A stretch of 64,000 nucleotides of DNA. It comes from Lobosporangium transversale (Eukaryota > Mortierellomycota > Mortierellomycetes > Mortierellales > Mortierellaceae). The notes beneath the pieces are model-generated. The model made no database searches and had not been told where the DNA came from. It was given only the letters and a program-made list of their open reading frames with translations. Positions within the stretch are counted from its first letter, which is position 1. Every line of letters begins with the position of its first letter. Position numbers and translations under genes: made by a program. The stretch lies in contig NW_019028991.1 in NCBI RefSeq assembly GCF_002105155.1, forward strand, positions 744,001 to 808,000. Reading direction: 5' to 3'. Positions 1 through 11,210 of the stretch are shown one piece after another.

Positions 1-1272
1 TGAACCACTAGTCTTTCTGTCCTTATTATCCTTTTCGTCATTAGTGTCCTTGGGCTTGGTAGGGGTAATACCTGTAATGACTACTGACTCAGAAATAACC
101 CTGTCATCTTTGAATTCTGCGCTGCTTGAATGCTCTTTTTGATTGTCGGGCCGATTCTGCACTCCTTTTATACCCTCCACAGGTGCATCTTCTCCGCCAT
201 TAGTGGTTACTTTCTCTATCTTGGCTTCTAATGATTCATCATGACTTCTATAATCATTTTCACTATGGGCAAAACCTTTTTCTGCTTCTTTGGATTGTCC
301 CTTCGACATCAAAGTTGACCTGGACCTTTGTCTTTCCCTTGATTCAGACCTTGATCTTGATCTCGGTCGTTTACTTTCATTTCCATTCCTGTTATCTCTG
401 ATATCTTTGTTATCCGTAGTCTCTTTTTCAATGACATCATTTTTATCGCCTCTACCATCCTTGTTGTCCCTATTATTATCCCTGTTACTCTTACTATCCC
501 TTCGTGATCGTTGGTCAGGGCGGTAGTGAGACCCACGTGCCTGTCGTTTCGATGGGGATTGTGCATGGGGATGAGACTGTGAACGCGAACGTGCTGGCGA
601 TCTCGAGCGCTTTCTGCCGTTATTGTTACCTTGCTGAGATGATGATTGATGACGATCACGATTCCTCACTGGACTTCTAGATCTAGTTCGGCGACGAGAA
701 CGTGATCTGGATTTTGTTGATACAGACTGTGATCTGGATCGTGGTGATCGAGATCTGGATCCAGCATGGCGCGAGTCACGCCGGGATGAGTATCTATCGC
801 CATTCCTATCCCTTTCTCTCTCTCTCTCTCTGTCACGGTCCCTGTCTCTATCTCTGCTCCTGTCTCTGTCTCTATCTCTGTCTCTGCTCCTGTCCCTATC
901 TCTACTTCTGTCTTTGCTTCTATCCCTGCTCCTGTCTCTACCACGGTCTCTACTCCGACCTCGAGCTCTATTACGCTCCCGAATATCTCGTGCACGCTCG
1001 CTACCATCATAATGATCTAGATCATCACGAAGACGATTCCTCTTCCTCTTATTCTTCTTCTTCTTCTTTTTCCGCTCATTAGTGTTACCCTTGTTGTCTC
1101 CTCCTACATTTGTGAGAGCTTCTGTGTCAAGGACGATCTCGTTAATATTATCTAAGTTTGCGTTCGAGTTGAATGTATCAATATTCGATGGCGTGTCTAT
1201 TGCAGGAGAAATGCCTTCTTGTGTTTGCTATAAATATGAAATATATATATCTATTAGAAGGGCCTTTAAAAG

Positions 1273-1303
<31 letters not shown>

Positions 1304-2069
1304 AAAAAAACTGAAGGATTTCTTTTAAAGAGACAGTCGATATACCGGGCGTACATTAAGACGATGTTCCTCCTCCTGCGCTATAGTTGATTCCAAGTAC
1401 TGACGAGCCGAATCGTTCGATGGATCAAGCGACAATGCAGCACGAAAGTCCATGATAGCAGCTCTCCACTTTTTCAAATGTGTTAGCCTTTATATATGCA
1501 TGAGCGAATGATTTCATAAAAAAATTAAATAAAAAGTCAAATCTCTTGGTTTCTTAATCAATGAAAACAGATCAATGCTAAAGAGCAAATACTCAATTGC
1601 TGAAGCGCGCTGTTTCTGTCAGAACACTTACGAGCATCCACGTGCCACATATGCCTCTACATATTTGGCATCAATTTGGATTGCTTGACTGTAAGCTTTA
1701 ATCGCGTCGTCCAATTGTCCCTTTTGCGCGAATTCGATTCCTGCAGCAAAACTACACATCCAACCGATAGTGTAATACCAAGGAAAATAATAAGAAAAAG
1801 GCACGTCAATCGTTTGCATAAAATAACAAAAAAAAAAAAAGACTTCAGCATTAGAAGCATTAATAGGATAGTGAATGTACCTGTCCATTGCCCAGTTTCT
1901 GTTTTGATCATCACGCAAATCCAGATATGTTTCTTTTCGATGCAACGGTACATTTGATCTTGAGTCTCTCTCATTCGAGCCGGGTCTATTTTTTTTTTTT
2001 TTGTCAATACTGTGTGATTATTCGGACTCGCACAGATTGAAGGCTGACTGCGCGATTGCTGAGTTCTTT

Positions 2070-2102
<33 letters not shown>

Positions 2103-2916
2103 GAAAATAATCCGCATCATATTAAAACATGCCTTTCACATTTGATCCATGGGACTTTGAGCAGACTGTCATCTAGTTTGGGAGCAATCCCAAAGACTCT
2201 CATCCAGCGTGCAGTCCAGAAAGGATTGTTGGATGCTATTTCGTCCTGTATTAGATTATTTCTCCAAAACCTGGTCTCCTGCTGCGTCAATGATGTTGCC
2301 GGTGCAAACTTATAGTCTATATCAAGGAGAAGAAGAAGAAGAAAAAGTACATATCAGCGTGTTTGTAGGGTGAAACTTATAAAGGAAAAAGAAAAAAAAG
2401 GGACTCACTTTGTCTTCCAGGGACAGAGGTAGCTCTAACGATATATTTGATCTTCCGAGCATATTTTTCTGAACGCATAAAATTCTTGACAACCCCTTCA
2501 AGTGCAAGGTCAATGTTGGCAAGAGGTGACAATGCATGATGTTGCTGATGTTGTTGGGATGAAATGAACCCATAAGGGTTATTATTACTAATGTTGCCGC
2601 TAGAATGTCCCGATGAGTCAAGAGCAGAGTGACGACTACTTGCAGATCTTTTTCGATTGATAGTGGTAGCAGGGGATGAAGAGGAGGATGGAGCGTTAGA
2701 CGTTGATATTGTAGAAAGGGTTGATTGTGTTCCGGTAGATATCCCTGCTGTGGTGGTTGTTGGTGTTGCTCCTATTGACGGTGCTACTATGGATGGTATT
2801 GGCGGTACTAACGGCACTGTTGTTATTACAGCTGTCCCTGTCTCTATCCTCGTTTCTGTCGCCGCCGCTGTTGCAGCAGATGTCTGCTGCGATTGAGCTG
2901 ACTGTAACGGGTCCAT
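1..2916 (-). CDS. TTC14-like TPR protein with RS/RD-rich tail (C-terminus cut by window edge)
   Basis: Seven exons fit with consistent splice phases: 2916-2409, 2316-2140, 2058-2034 (a 25-nt microexon), 1985-1881, 1751-1632, 1487-1355 and 1227 to the edge, giving about 765 visible residues. The start is the ATG at 2916. The N-terminus is Ser/Thr/Pro/Gln-rich. A TPR pair follows in exons 5-6 (AAGIEFAQKGQLDDAIKAYS, then YVEAYVARGC and AIMDFRAALSLDPSNDSARQ), which resembles the TPR core of animal TTC14, including the preceding NWAMD segment. The last exon is lysine-rich, then a long Arg-Asp and Arg-Ser dipeptide tract, the composition of nuclear-speckle or splicing proteins. I see no S1 RNA-binding domain, which animal TTC14 has. 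A role in RNA metabolism is inference. The first exon lies head-to-head with the telobox gene, 141 bp away. Confidence 0.65.
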
Positions 2917-3057
2917 CGCATATAGAAAAGGAGAAAGATTGAATGAACCAAGATAATGGGCGTGTTATATTTGTGGGAATGAGAAGAGAAAAAGAAAATC
3001 CAAGCCACTTTGGTATAAGACCATTGAATCCGAAGTGTATTCACATTCTTCAGCAAC
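2917..3057. promoter_or_regulatory. Divergent intergenic promoter (TTC14-like / telobox gene)
   Basis: These 141 bp separate two genes transcribed away from each other, so both core promoters and 5' leaders must sit here or overlap the genes. No clear TATA box or other motif stands out. The call rests only on gene geometry. Confidence 0.4.
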
Positions 3058-3597
3058 ATGGACGACGACAGAGTATTATTTCAAGATGCTATTGAGACGC
3101 AAGCACAGATCTACTTACTTTCAATCTCTAACATGAATCGACCTTTGCAGGACATTGAGATATTGTCCACTATTCTTGAGAAGCAATGGAAGCTACTTGA
3201 CCGTATGTGACAGAAAGGGTAAAAAGCACATTAATATTTAGATGTTTACTTTTTTTTTTATTTTTTTGAAAGCATACACTATTAAATAACAGAGGATTTA
3301 GAACTATGTGCCTAAATATCTTTACTTGCAACAGGAGGAAAGCAAAGCTTAGTTTCTAAGGGCACAATCCATTTCTTGCAAAAGGAGCAAATTGAAGGCC
3401 ATGGCTTGAGGAAATCACTTGTTAGACGTGTTAATCTCGCTACTTTTGCGCACGACATGTTTGCTCTCACGTTGGATCTGGAACGCGTGAAAAGCGGCCT
3501 CAATGGGCTCATCTATTTATTCGTTGGAGAGAACCCTATGCTGGACCAAAGTCTATTGACCATATTTTCCCAATTGGTTGCCGTGGTAAGCAGCTCT

Positions 3598-3646
<49 letters not shown>

Positions 3647-5118
3647 TCGCACGCACATTGTCTATACTAAATTTTTCTTCAACAGATCTTGGTCCTTCAT
3701 ACAAAGGTATCGCCATCTTCAGCACTATTATCGCCGAATGATGTCAAAGAGCATATGCAGACATCTTGTACATACAAAACTATTCCAGAACTGCAAATGG
3801 TTTCGAATATGGACGAGGTAAAAAGTAGACTTTTTTTATTTTTCCTTCCTTTAAAGGCTACTAGCGGCTGCTGATATTTAATCTATATATTTTGTGCTTT
3901 CGATGCTTCAAATTCAAGGTCAAAGTTGTTAATCTTGCGATGAGGGTGTATTACGATGATAAACACCTAATGGCATTATACGACAACATATTGAAGCGCA
4001 TAGCAATCGAGTTAACTTTGCAGATGAAAAGCCTAGCACCAATTGACAAAAAGCATATGAAGGACATCATTACCATGTCATTGCGAGAACGAAACAAAAT
4101 CTTGAAAAATACTCTAAAAGAAGAAAGAGATAGTTCCTCGAGTGATCTTGAGGATTTTATCAATCGGCTACCGTCACCAAAACAATTAACTCAATCAAAA
4201 ACAGATGATTCATCCACCGATCAATCAATGCCTGATATCGAACAGGACATAAATGCAATTGTAAGCGAGGATGAAGACCTGGAGGCAGATGTGAATACCG
4301 ACGTATTTATGGAAACGAGAGAAACCTATGTGGATCCTCAGGAAAGCGCAGAAGGGACAATGAATAGTAAGGGTAGATCTGTAAACAAGCAACGGTTAGT
4401 TAATATCCGAGCAATCCGAACAAAAAATACAATGCATCATGCAGCTACGTCGTCACCAACAGCAAAGGCAACAAGGAGAACATCACCAGACCAAGAAGCT
4501 ATCCAAGAACACGGGGAAACCTCGCCAACAACAACTAGCTCTAGTTCATCATATGAAGAAAGTGAAGAGGAAAGTACTTCGCCGCCACTTAAGAGACGTA
4601 AGCGTGCAATAAGTGAAAGCAAGGTTAAAAAGAATGGCACGGCTATGCGCTCTAAGCAAAGAGAAACTTCTTCATCCAGATTTTCTGCTGAGAAGAGTGG
4701 ATCATCTCCTTCCTCAACGCATAAGGCTGCAATACAAGGACACAATGCTGAACAGACAGATGATCAAGTCGATGACCAAAGTACACTGATACGCAAAGAC
4801 ACTTCAGCCAGCATCAGTAACAGTATACCAGAGCCAAAGACCCGCAAGCCAACAGTGCATTGGACTAAAGAGGAGGTGGATCGGTTGATGGAGCTAGTTG
4901 AGATGTTCAAGTATGATGAATCGGAGATCAAGGTGCGCAAGAGGACAATCAAATGGGCCCAGCTGAAGCAGTACGATTCAGCTCATGGTGATGTACTAAA
5001 AGCACGTAGTCAAGTTCAACTGAAGGACAAGTACCGTGAGCAGACAGATAATGGGCGTCATAGCGAATATGTCCAAGAGCTCAACCGTATGCGCTTCGCC
5101 AACAATAAAAAAGCATGA
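3058..5118 (+). CDS. TRF/Tbf1-like telomere-repeat binding protein (telobox Myb)
   Basis: Four exons (3058-3202, 3335-3585, 3686-3817, 3919-5118) join in frame to about 575 residues. The C-terminus (about residues 487-560) holds a Myb/SANT-type domain beginning VHWTKEEVDRLMELV and ending in SQVQLKDKYRE. The last string matches the telobox signature (V-D/Q-L-K-D-K-x-R) of TRF1/2, Taz1 and yeast Tbf1, which bind TTAGGG-type repeats. The first three exons are helical and could be a TRFH-like dimerisation domain (for example LVRRVNLATFAHDMFALTLD), but this is inference. A long acidic and serine-rich linker with a basic patch (PPLKRRKRA) joins the two parts. The spacing within the Myb domain is longer than in TRF and nearer to Tbf1. 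Expected role: nuclear telomere or subtelomere binding. It is followed 182 bp downstream by the HAUS2-like gene on the same strand. Confidence 0.68.
3599..3643. repeat. T(n)A(n) homopolymer junction inside an intron
   Basis: About 15 T followed directly by about 30 A inside intron 2 of the telobox gene. It is one of five such junctions in the window. It is self-complementary and easy to mis-assemble. Confidence 0.85.
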
Positions 5119-5300
5119 CATTCAGGACTTTTAGATATTGTATTAAAGTAATAGATAATTAATAGTCTTGTCGGGGGCGAAGACTTTTATGAGGCTATGA
5201 GCAGCGTTCAGCCCTTCACATTACCTCGAGAGATTATGCAATCGATCATTTGTTTGTTCATTATTAACATTGCTTCATTACACTTACAGAAAAACCAGAA

Positions 5301-5710
5301 ATGGCCGAAACTAACCATCTTTCCTCACAAATTCAAGCAATGGATTCCATTCTTGCCATGGCATCAGAGTCAAATCCTCCACAAACAAACTGTACTACCA
5401 CCTTAGACACGATGACGACTGATAGTACGACAATATCGCTTCCTCTACTCAAATCTTTCAGGGTAGGCCAAATGATCCTTGAAGCTGAAGCATCCCAAGC
5501 GCAATTAGCAATGGTAACTAGATATGCAATAAGAACTCTCATTATTATTTTGGGATATATCAACATAAGATAATAAAAACGTTTGATAAATATTAACGAG
5601 TTCATTTGATGGCAAAAATCTAGTTGGACGCGCAGTTGCGAAATATTGAGAAGCAATTGTTGGTCAAAGACGTCCAAAACCTATCAGCTGGTAAAGCCGT
5701 TCTCCTTCCT

Positions 5711-5750
<40 letters not shown>

Positions 5751-6344
5751 CAAAGACTAATTGATAATTTCTCCTTTTGTCCTTTCCTGCTTTTAAAGAC
5801 CCTCGTATTTGTTGTCTAGAATCGTTTACATCTCAGATTCAATTTCTGATTGAAAACCGAGTCCAGCTACTTGATATCCTCGACACTCCTACACGAGCAG
5901 AACATCTACTTCTACATCAACAACATCATAAAGAATTTGTGGACCTCTTCAAAACGATTCAACGAGAAGTGCTCAAGATTCAAACCTATCTGGAGGCTAT
6001 CGCGTGGAAAGAGGCATTTTTTAAATCTGCTGACGAAGTCACGAAATTGGTAAAAAAAAAAAAAAAAAGATCAAGACGGAGCGCCCTGAAAAAAAAAAAA
6101 AAAAAAAAAAAACCTAATATTTTTTTTTTGTTCTCCTGAATAGAAATCAAGTCTAAAGCAGTTGACAGTATTGGTTCTGCAGCAGACTCAGCTTATCGAT
6201 GCATCTCATACGTTCTATTTGAGTTGTCTTTTGAGTGGATCCAATCATACGAGTAATTACGATGCATCTCGTCAGGCCTTCATGGATTTCATGCGTAGAC
6301 TAGAAAACAAATCCTCTGCACAAAATGAAAATCCTGAGGCATGA
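5301..6344 (+). CDS. HAUS2-like augmin complex subunit (coiled coil)
   Basis: Five exons were placed at 5301-5513, 5624-5690, 5799-6049 and 6144-6344, with the first start taken at the ATG of MAETNH; in fact only these four segments are needed, and they give 243 residues in frame. After a Ser/Thr-rich leader the protein is almost wholly helical: a segment ending QAQLAM-LDAQLRNIEKQLL, then an ESFTSQIQFLIENRVQLLDI helix, an HKEFVDLFKTIQREVLKI helix, and a C-terminal helix SLKQLTVLVLQQTQLIDASH. Length, helix order and the spacing of the central 'R..LL..L..P' segment resemble animal HAUS2, a subunit of augmin that loads gamma-tubulin on spindle microtubules. The match is by pattern only, so another coiled-coil spindle protein is possible. 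Introns 2 and 3 carry long poly-A or T(n)A(n) tracts. Confidence 0.45.
5714..5750. repeat. T(n)A(n) homopolymer junction inside an intron
   Basis: 11 T followed by about 26 A inside intron 2 of the HAUS2-like gene. Confidence 0.85.
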
Positions 6345-7281
6345 TTACTTCAATTATAGTCCTCGCATATACAGTCATTGTTGGGTTTTGGATCTTGGAT
6401 CTTGTTTAAAGAAAATACACAAAAAATCCCCATAGTATTCATAGGACTGGTAAAATGGGAGAAAATTACTGGCTGGCGTAACATTTCTCGCCGTCACTAT
6501 CGCGTTTTTTTACACCCGTAAATGATTTATGAGTTGGGTATGCCATGCATCCAGAGGCAGGGAATTCCCTTGTTGGCAGAACATGGCATCATGAATATCT
6601 CTATTTCCCTTCTCTCTCCACTTTCAAGTAGTCCAGTATCATACCACTCATTGCATGCAAAGATCTAAAGCCATGTTTGTCGAATTGTAAAGCTGGCAAT
6701 ATCTGAGACATATCTCTTTTACACACCCATCATTACGCCTTGCAAGGCCACAGCTTGGCACATTTTATTTTCCATAGAAAGCAGTCGTACGAGTTGGGTG
6801 GGTCTCGACCCAATGTTCTATTGTGATAGAAGAATCACGCGGTAGAGCCTCCTGCGCTGTAAAATGAATGAGAAAAGTCGCCTGGTATGCAAGGCGAACT
6901 GTAACAACGCCGTAGTCCATTTCCTCGTTGGCCTTGAGCTCAGTTTACCTTATAAATAGATTAAAGGAAACTGCATCTTAGACTAATTGGGATACGAGGC
7001 GAATATTAACATCATATACTTAAAAAAAAAGTTGCTAGAGTTGCTGCTGAGATTGTTAATAATACTACTAATACACAGATAGAAAGCGTTAAAAGACGAA
7101 AGGCAGAGGCCCTTATAATAAGCGGTCTTTTTATTTACTGCATCGTTGAAGAAAAGAATTGAGGAAAGAGGAAGGGGAAGATGTTGGGGGTGATTGATCT
7201 TTCTAATCGCACACTTGTGGGTTTGAAGTACATGAAATTACAAATTTGTCTAGATGTTTACTTTATTATTCTTTTTCTTTT
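6345..7281. other. Convergent intergenic region
   Basis: 937 bp between two genes whose 3' ends face each other. I see no open frame of note, no RNA gene and no repeat beyond short A/T runs. It probably holds both 3' UTRs and terminators. Confidence 0.5.
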
Positions 7282-8885
7282 TTACAATGTCAGCATATAG
7301 GATCCAATAATGGCCAAGCCCATGACTGCATATCCAGCAGTCTGAAAGCCGTTCCGAATGGCCACAGTAGCATCACTCTTGGACCCACGCTGACCCGTAG
7401 CGCCTGCTGAATCAGACGCATGTTCATTCGCTTTGCCGGTGATATCAGTTCCTTTGCTCGAAGATCTCTCTCCATTCTTGCTGGCGTTGTCACCTTTGCC
7501 GTCCTTATTGTTGGAAGAAGTTTTACCAGTCGATCCTTGATAAGGCGCTGAATCTGCTAGGCATTGTGCTAAACTCATGGGTTTCAATCCACGGGCTATC
7601 CCCATAGGGATAATCTGTTTTGATAACTCAATGGTATCCTCAGTCAGATCATGCTCCAATGTCACGGGGCCTCCAAGTTTTCCCAAAGGCGAACGGACCA
7701 AGGCTCGGTTATTGAGTGCATTCGTAAAGGTTTTAACGACCTCAGGGACCATGAGCTGACGCTGTGCAACCCGCCAGTCGTTTGTATCCCAACCTTGGGT
7801 CCAGATCACGATCGTGTATCCCATCTGTCGAAGAATCTCGCGGACACGGTTATCAGTGTCACCTACATAGGAAGTACATTTCAGTAACAAGGTAATTATC
7901 CACTACAATAACTTTTTTTTAAAAAAAGGGGGGACTAAGCATTTACCAAATGGTGGACGGATATATTTCGTGGTCACTCCTGTCATGTCTTTGATGATCT
8001 TTTCTGCCCAGCGGACCTCAGCAACGATTTGCTCGTTAGTCAATGTGGTTAACCCACAATGAGACCAGGCTTATCGGGATGTGAAGGAAATGAAAAGAAA
8101 AAAAAATCGCTATTAATGAAATACATATACTATCTTTACACTGACCATAATCGAACTAAAAAAGACTTACTGTGCAAGGCAATATGATGCCCCTGATCAA
8201 CCTGCTCCTTCAATATCTCAGGGTACTCCAATACTCTACTTCCGACAATAAAAAATGTCGCACTTATCCCTTTTTCCTTCAAGTGCTTCATCATACTGCG
8301 ACTCGCTTCACTAGGACCATCATCATAGGTCAGACCCCAATCATCTGGGTTTGGGCAAGTCACAATATCATCTTTAGCCTCGCATGCATCACAGGACCAC
8401 CAGCACGAATCCTTGTCCACCAAATCCTTGGGAGGACATTTAGGAAAATGGCGTGCATCTGCCAAACTTTCTGCGACAGGGATCTTTGGGACTTTTGACC
8501 AATCAATTTGAGCTACCCAGGCTTTCACTTGAGGATGATTCACATCAGGAATCTGATCCTTCTCTGGGTATTTCGTTGCATCAATAAGTGGACTCGTGGC
8601 TTTTTGAGACGTTGCTTGTTTCTCTATTTTATTCGTTTCCCTTTGAAGTTGAAGTAAACCTGGTTGGATCTTGTGGACAATACCATGGTAATCGCGTGGA
8701 TCCAGAGCTCCCTCAGTTGGAATATCCGAGACAGAAGAAAAGGATAAAGAGGATACACCAAGAGCTGTTTGGAGTACTAGGGGCGATGTAATGGCCAATA
8801 GAATAAAGAGCATCATGTGGCGTCGGTTAAACAAGGATGATCCTGAGCGATTTTTGTCACGCAATGGTAGTGAAAAGTGGGTCAT
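7282..8885 (-). CDS. Chitin deacetylase (NodB/CE4), secreted, GPI-type tail
   Basis: Three exons (8885-8171, 8069-7947, 7862-7282) give 472 residues. Polysaccharide deacetylases of family CE4 remove acetyl groups from chitin to make chitosan in the fungal wall. All CE4 motifs are visible: LTYDDGPS (about residues 186-193), the metal-binding HTWSH (about 237-241, split by intron 1), RPPF, the WDTNDW segment and LEHDL. The N-terminus has a short basic stretch and a hydrophobic signal (MMLFILLAITSPLVLQTALG), so I chose the ATG at 8885; an in-frame upstream codon would add a lysine-rich leader broken by a poly-A tract. The C-terminus has a Ser/Gly/Lys-rich linker and a final hydrophobic segment (AGYAVMGLAIIGSYMLTL), typical of GPI anchoring. 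Catalytic residues look intact. Confidence 0.92.
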
Positions 8886-9258
8886 GGTGATTGTGATTTG
8901 AGCGTTTTTTTTTTTTTTTGCCTTGTTGTGATAAGTTGGTGTTGATGCCTCCACTTAGCTCCTCTTTTTTATTTGAGCCAGAAATAATGATATAATAATA
9001 ATAGGTAATAATAAAGATTAGGAAAGCAAAGAAACAATAGTATAGCTCAATCTAGGAAAATATAACTGGGACCCTTTATAGTCTGCTTGAAGTAATAAAA
9101 AGAAAAACTCATCTTTCGAGGTGTTACTACAAGTTGATCGCGTGCTACACAAGAAATTGAAGTATAGACTGGGCATTTGAAGCAGACTAATTTTCAACCG
9201 TTACCAAGGTTTGTACAAATCGGAATGCATATTACAATTCAATCCATATCCTCCCCCC

Positions 9259-9298
<40 letters not shown>

Positions 9299-10464
9299 GC
9301 ATTGGCGCGTAAATGATATGGCAGACGGAAGCATGATTACTTTATGATTATTTATTACAGGTTTTTTTTTGTTAACTACGTTTTCTTTTCTAAAGTTACA
9401 ATGCTGAAAAATCATTGCATAAACTGGCACACAACAAAGGAGAGAAAGACTAGCAGAAGCAGCCGATGGTATAATTTTTTTGTTTTTGTTTTGTTTTTGT
9501 ACAGAAATCAAAAAAGAAACTCGACGATTGTAAACAAGATTATACACGGAAGGAGGAAAAAAAAAAAAAAGAGAAAGCAAAGAAAGGGAAAAAAAATAAA
9601 ATAAAATAAAAAAGCAAGCAACAAGAGACAAACAAAATACACATTACAAACAAACTTTGGGTGAGGAATGTGGAGGAGAAAGTAAGAATAGACTGATGGG
9701 CGTTGGCTGAGTTTTAATCCAATTTTCGCGTTCGACCAATCAGTCGCGATAGTTGCTTGGCCATGGCTTTTTTCTTGAGCGAATGTGCATCTGTGTTCGT
9801 AGACTAGATTCAAGGTAAGAGTTGTTGGTTGACGAGTACTAAGCAAAAATGGACTTGTGAAGGCCAAACGCCGGTCGAGGCTTCGTAAAAAGATTAATCA
9901 TTTGGGGTTGTGATGTGTCAAGGCCATGATTGTGAAGCCCTCTCTTACGGGAGGGACCTTTCTGTAGGCTCTCAATTTTTTTTTTTTTTTTGTTGTTGTT
10001 GTCTTCCTTTATGACTGACATCGGCACTCTATCCCGTTTTCCTCCACATACATCATTTTGAGTTTTTCGCCTCGGCTACCTTGGGATCCCAGTCCATCCA
10101 TCCTCCCGGAGAAGCACATTGAGAATTTCCCTCCAAGGATATTTTTTTCCTCTTAAACTTTAATATGACCAAATAAGGGACACGACAATTGAGAAGTGCT
10201 TGTGGCACGTAAAAAAAAAAAAAACAGCTGGGGAGGAAAAAACAAGCCAAGAAAATAAAATTGGCATTAGGTTTCTTTTTCTTAAAAAAAGAAGACCCTG
10301 CCCAAAAAAAGACAAGGCTAAAGAACTGAGGAAAGGTGTGGCGTTCCTGAGAATAATTGTTGGATGGGAAGTGGCGGTGAAAAGAGAGACAAACATGTGG
10401 TTCCAATAGATTTATAGCATGCAATATGCGGGCTGAGTCCTTGTGTAATGAATCGTCGCTCAAC

Positions 10465-10500
<36 letters not shown>

Positions 10501-10653
10501 AAAAAACATGAAAAGATAGGAGAAGAAAGCAAGAGATATGGTGGGGAAAACCGTTAAAGAAGAAATGTATAGTGTAACAGAGGTGCCTCAAGGCATTATT
10601 CCGCGTCTTCGAAGAGAAACTGCCTCGAGGGTCCCTAAAGACCGACTAACATC
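8886..10653. other. Non-coding region upstream of chitin deacetylase
   Basis: 1.77 kb between two minus-strand genes. It contains several poly-A/poly-T runs (9,257-9,294, 10,468-10,498) and A/G-rich stretches. Open frames here are short, low complexity and cross homopolymers. I see no gene. It should hold the deacetylase promoter and the 3' UTR of the Ecl1-like gene. Confidence 0.5.
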
Positions 10654-11169
10654 TTACTGATCCTGTTGCGGACTAGAAGGTGAGATAGGACGGAGTGCAT
10701 TCAATGTGGCGTAAAAGAGCGGGTATTGTGTGGCAGCCGAGCCTGGGACCGGGTGCGTTACGGATGACGGGGCTGTCGAAGAATGCTGCTTTTCTGACAG
10801 GTTCTGATTCAGTGCTGATCCATGACCGTGTCCTCCTTGACTGGAAGCAAAGAGGAGCGAGTTACTCATTGGTGGATTAGAGTTTGATGTACAGTGTGCG
10901 TAGATATTGGGTATACTCGTCCGTTGCTTGCGAACGAATGGAGGCAGTTCATAACTATTGTTACTGCCAAACGATGAGGCAGAAGTACCTAACGGTGCTC
11001 CATTTGAATCTGTCATGAAACTCGATGATGAGGCGGATGAGGCGGATGAGGCCGAAGATGCTGAAGATGAGATGAGGTCTGTGGAACGACATTCTGAAGA
11101 GCAATAGGTTGCACCACTGCTCGTGCGCTTGTCGCAAACCAGGCACCAGTCGCAGTCAACACCATCCAT
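10654..11169 (-). CDS. Ecl1/2/3-family zinc-binding protein
   Basis: A single exon of 171 residues. The N-terminus reads CDWCLVCDKRTSSGATYCSS followed by ECRSTD: two CxxC-type pairs (WCLVC and YCSSEC) in the spacing of fungal Ecl1-type proteins, small zinc-binding factors linked in fission yeast to chronological life span and stress response. The rest is Ser/Pro/Gln-rich and unstructured, with a serine/alanine run coded by a (GAT/GAG)-type trinucleotide repeat. The family call rests on the cysteine pattern and its position at the extreme N-terminus. The activity (transcription co-regulator) is inferred from the family. Upstream lies an (ATT)n repeat directly before the start codon. Confidence 0.62.
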   Translation of the reverse strand: MDGVDCDWCLVCDKRTSSGATYCSSECRSTDLISSSASSASSASSASSSSFMTDSNGAPLGTSASSFGSNNSYELPPFVRKQRTSIPNIYAHCTSNSNPPMSNSLLFASSQGGHGHGSALNQNLSEKQHSSTAPSSVTHPVPGSAATQYPLFYATLNALRPISPSSPQQDQ

Positions 11170-11182
11170 GGTTTATTTTACT

Positions 11183-11210
11183 ATTATTATTATTATTATT
11201 ATTATTATTT
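11183..11210. repeat. (ATT)n microsatellite in 5' leader
   Basis: About nine ATT units lie 14-40 bp upstream of the Ecl1-like start codon, so they probably fall in its 5' leader. Confidence 0.85.

Noticed and set aside
290..1082. Plus-strand Leu/Ser/Cys-rich open frames
   Set aside because: They are mirror readings of the Arg-Ser/Arg-Asp repeat tract of the minus-strand gene.
9239..10532. Phe/Leu-rich minus-strand open frames
   Set aside because: They run through poly-A/poly-T tracts and have no domain, no plausible start context and no splice logic.
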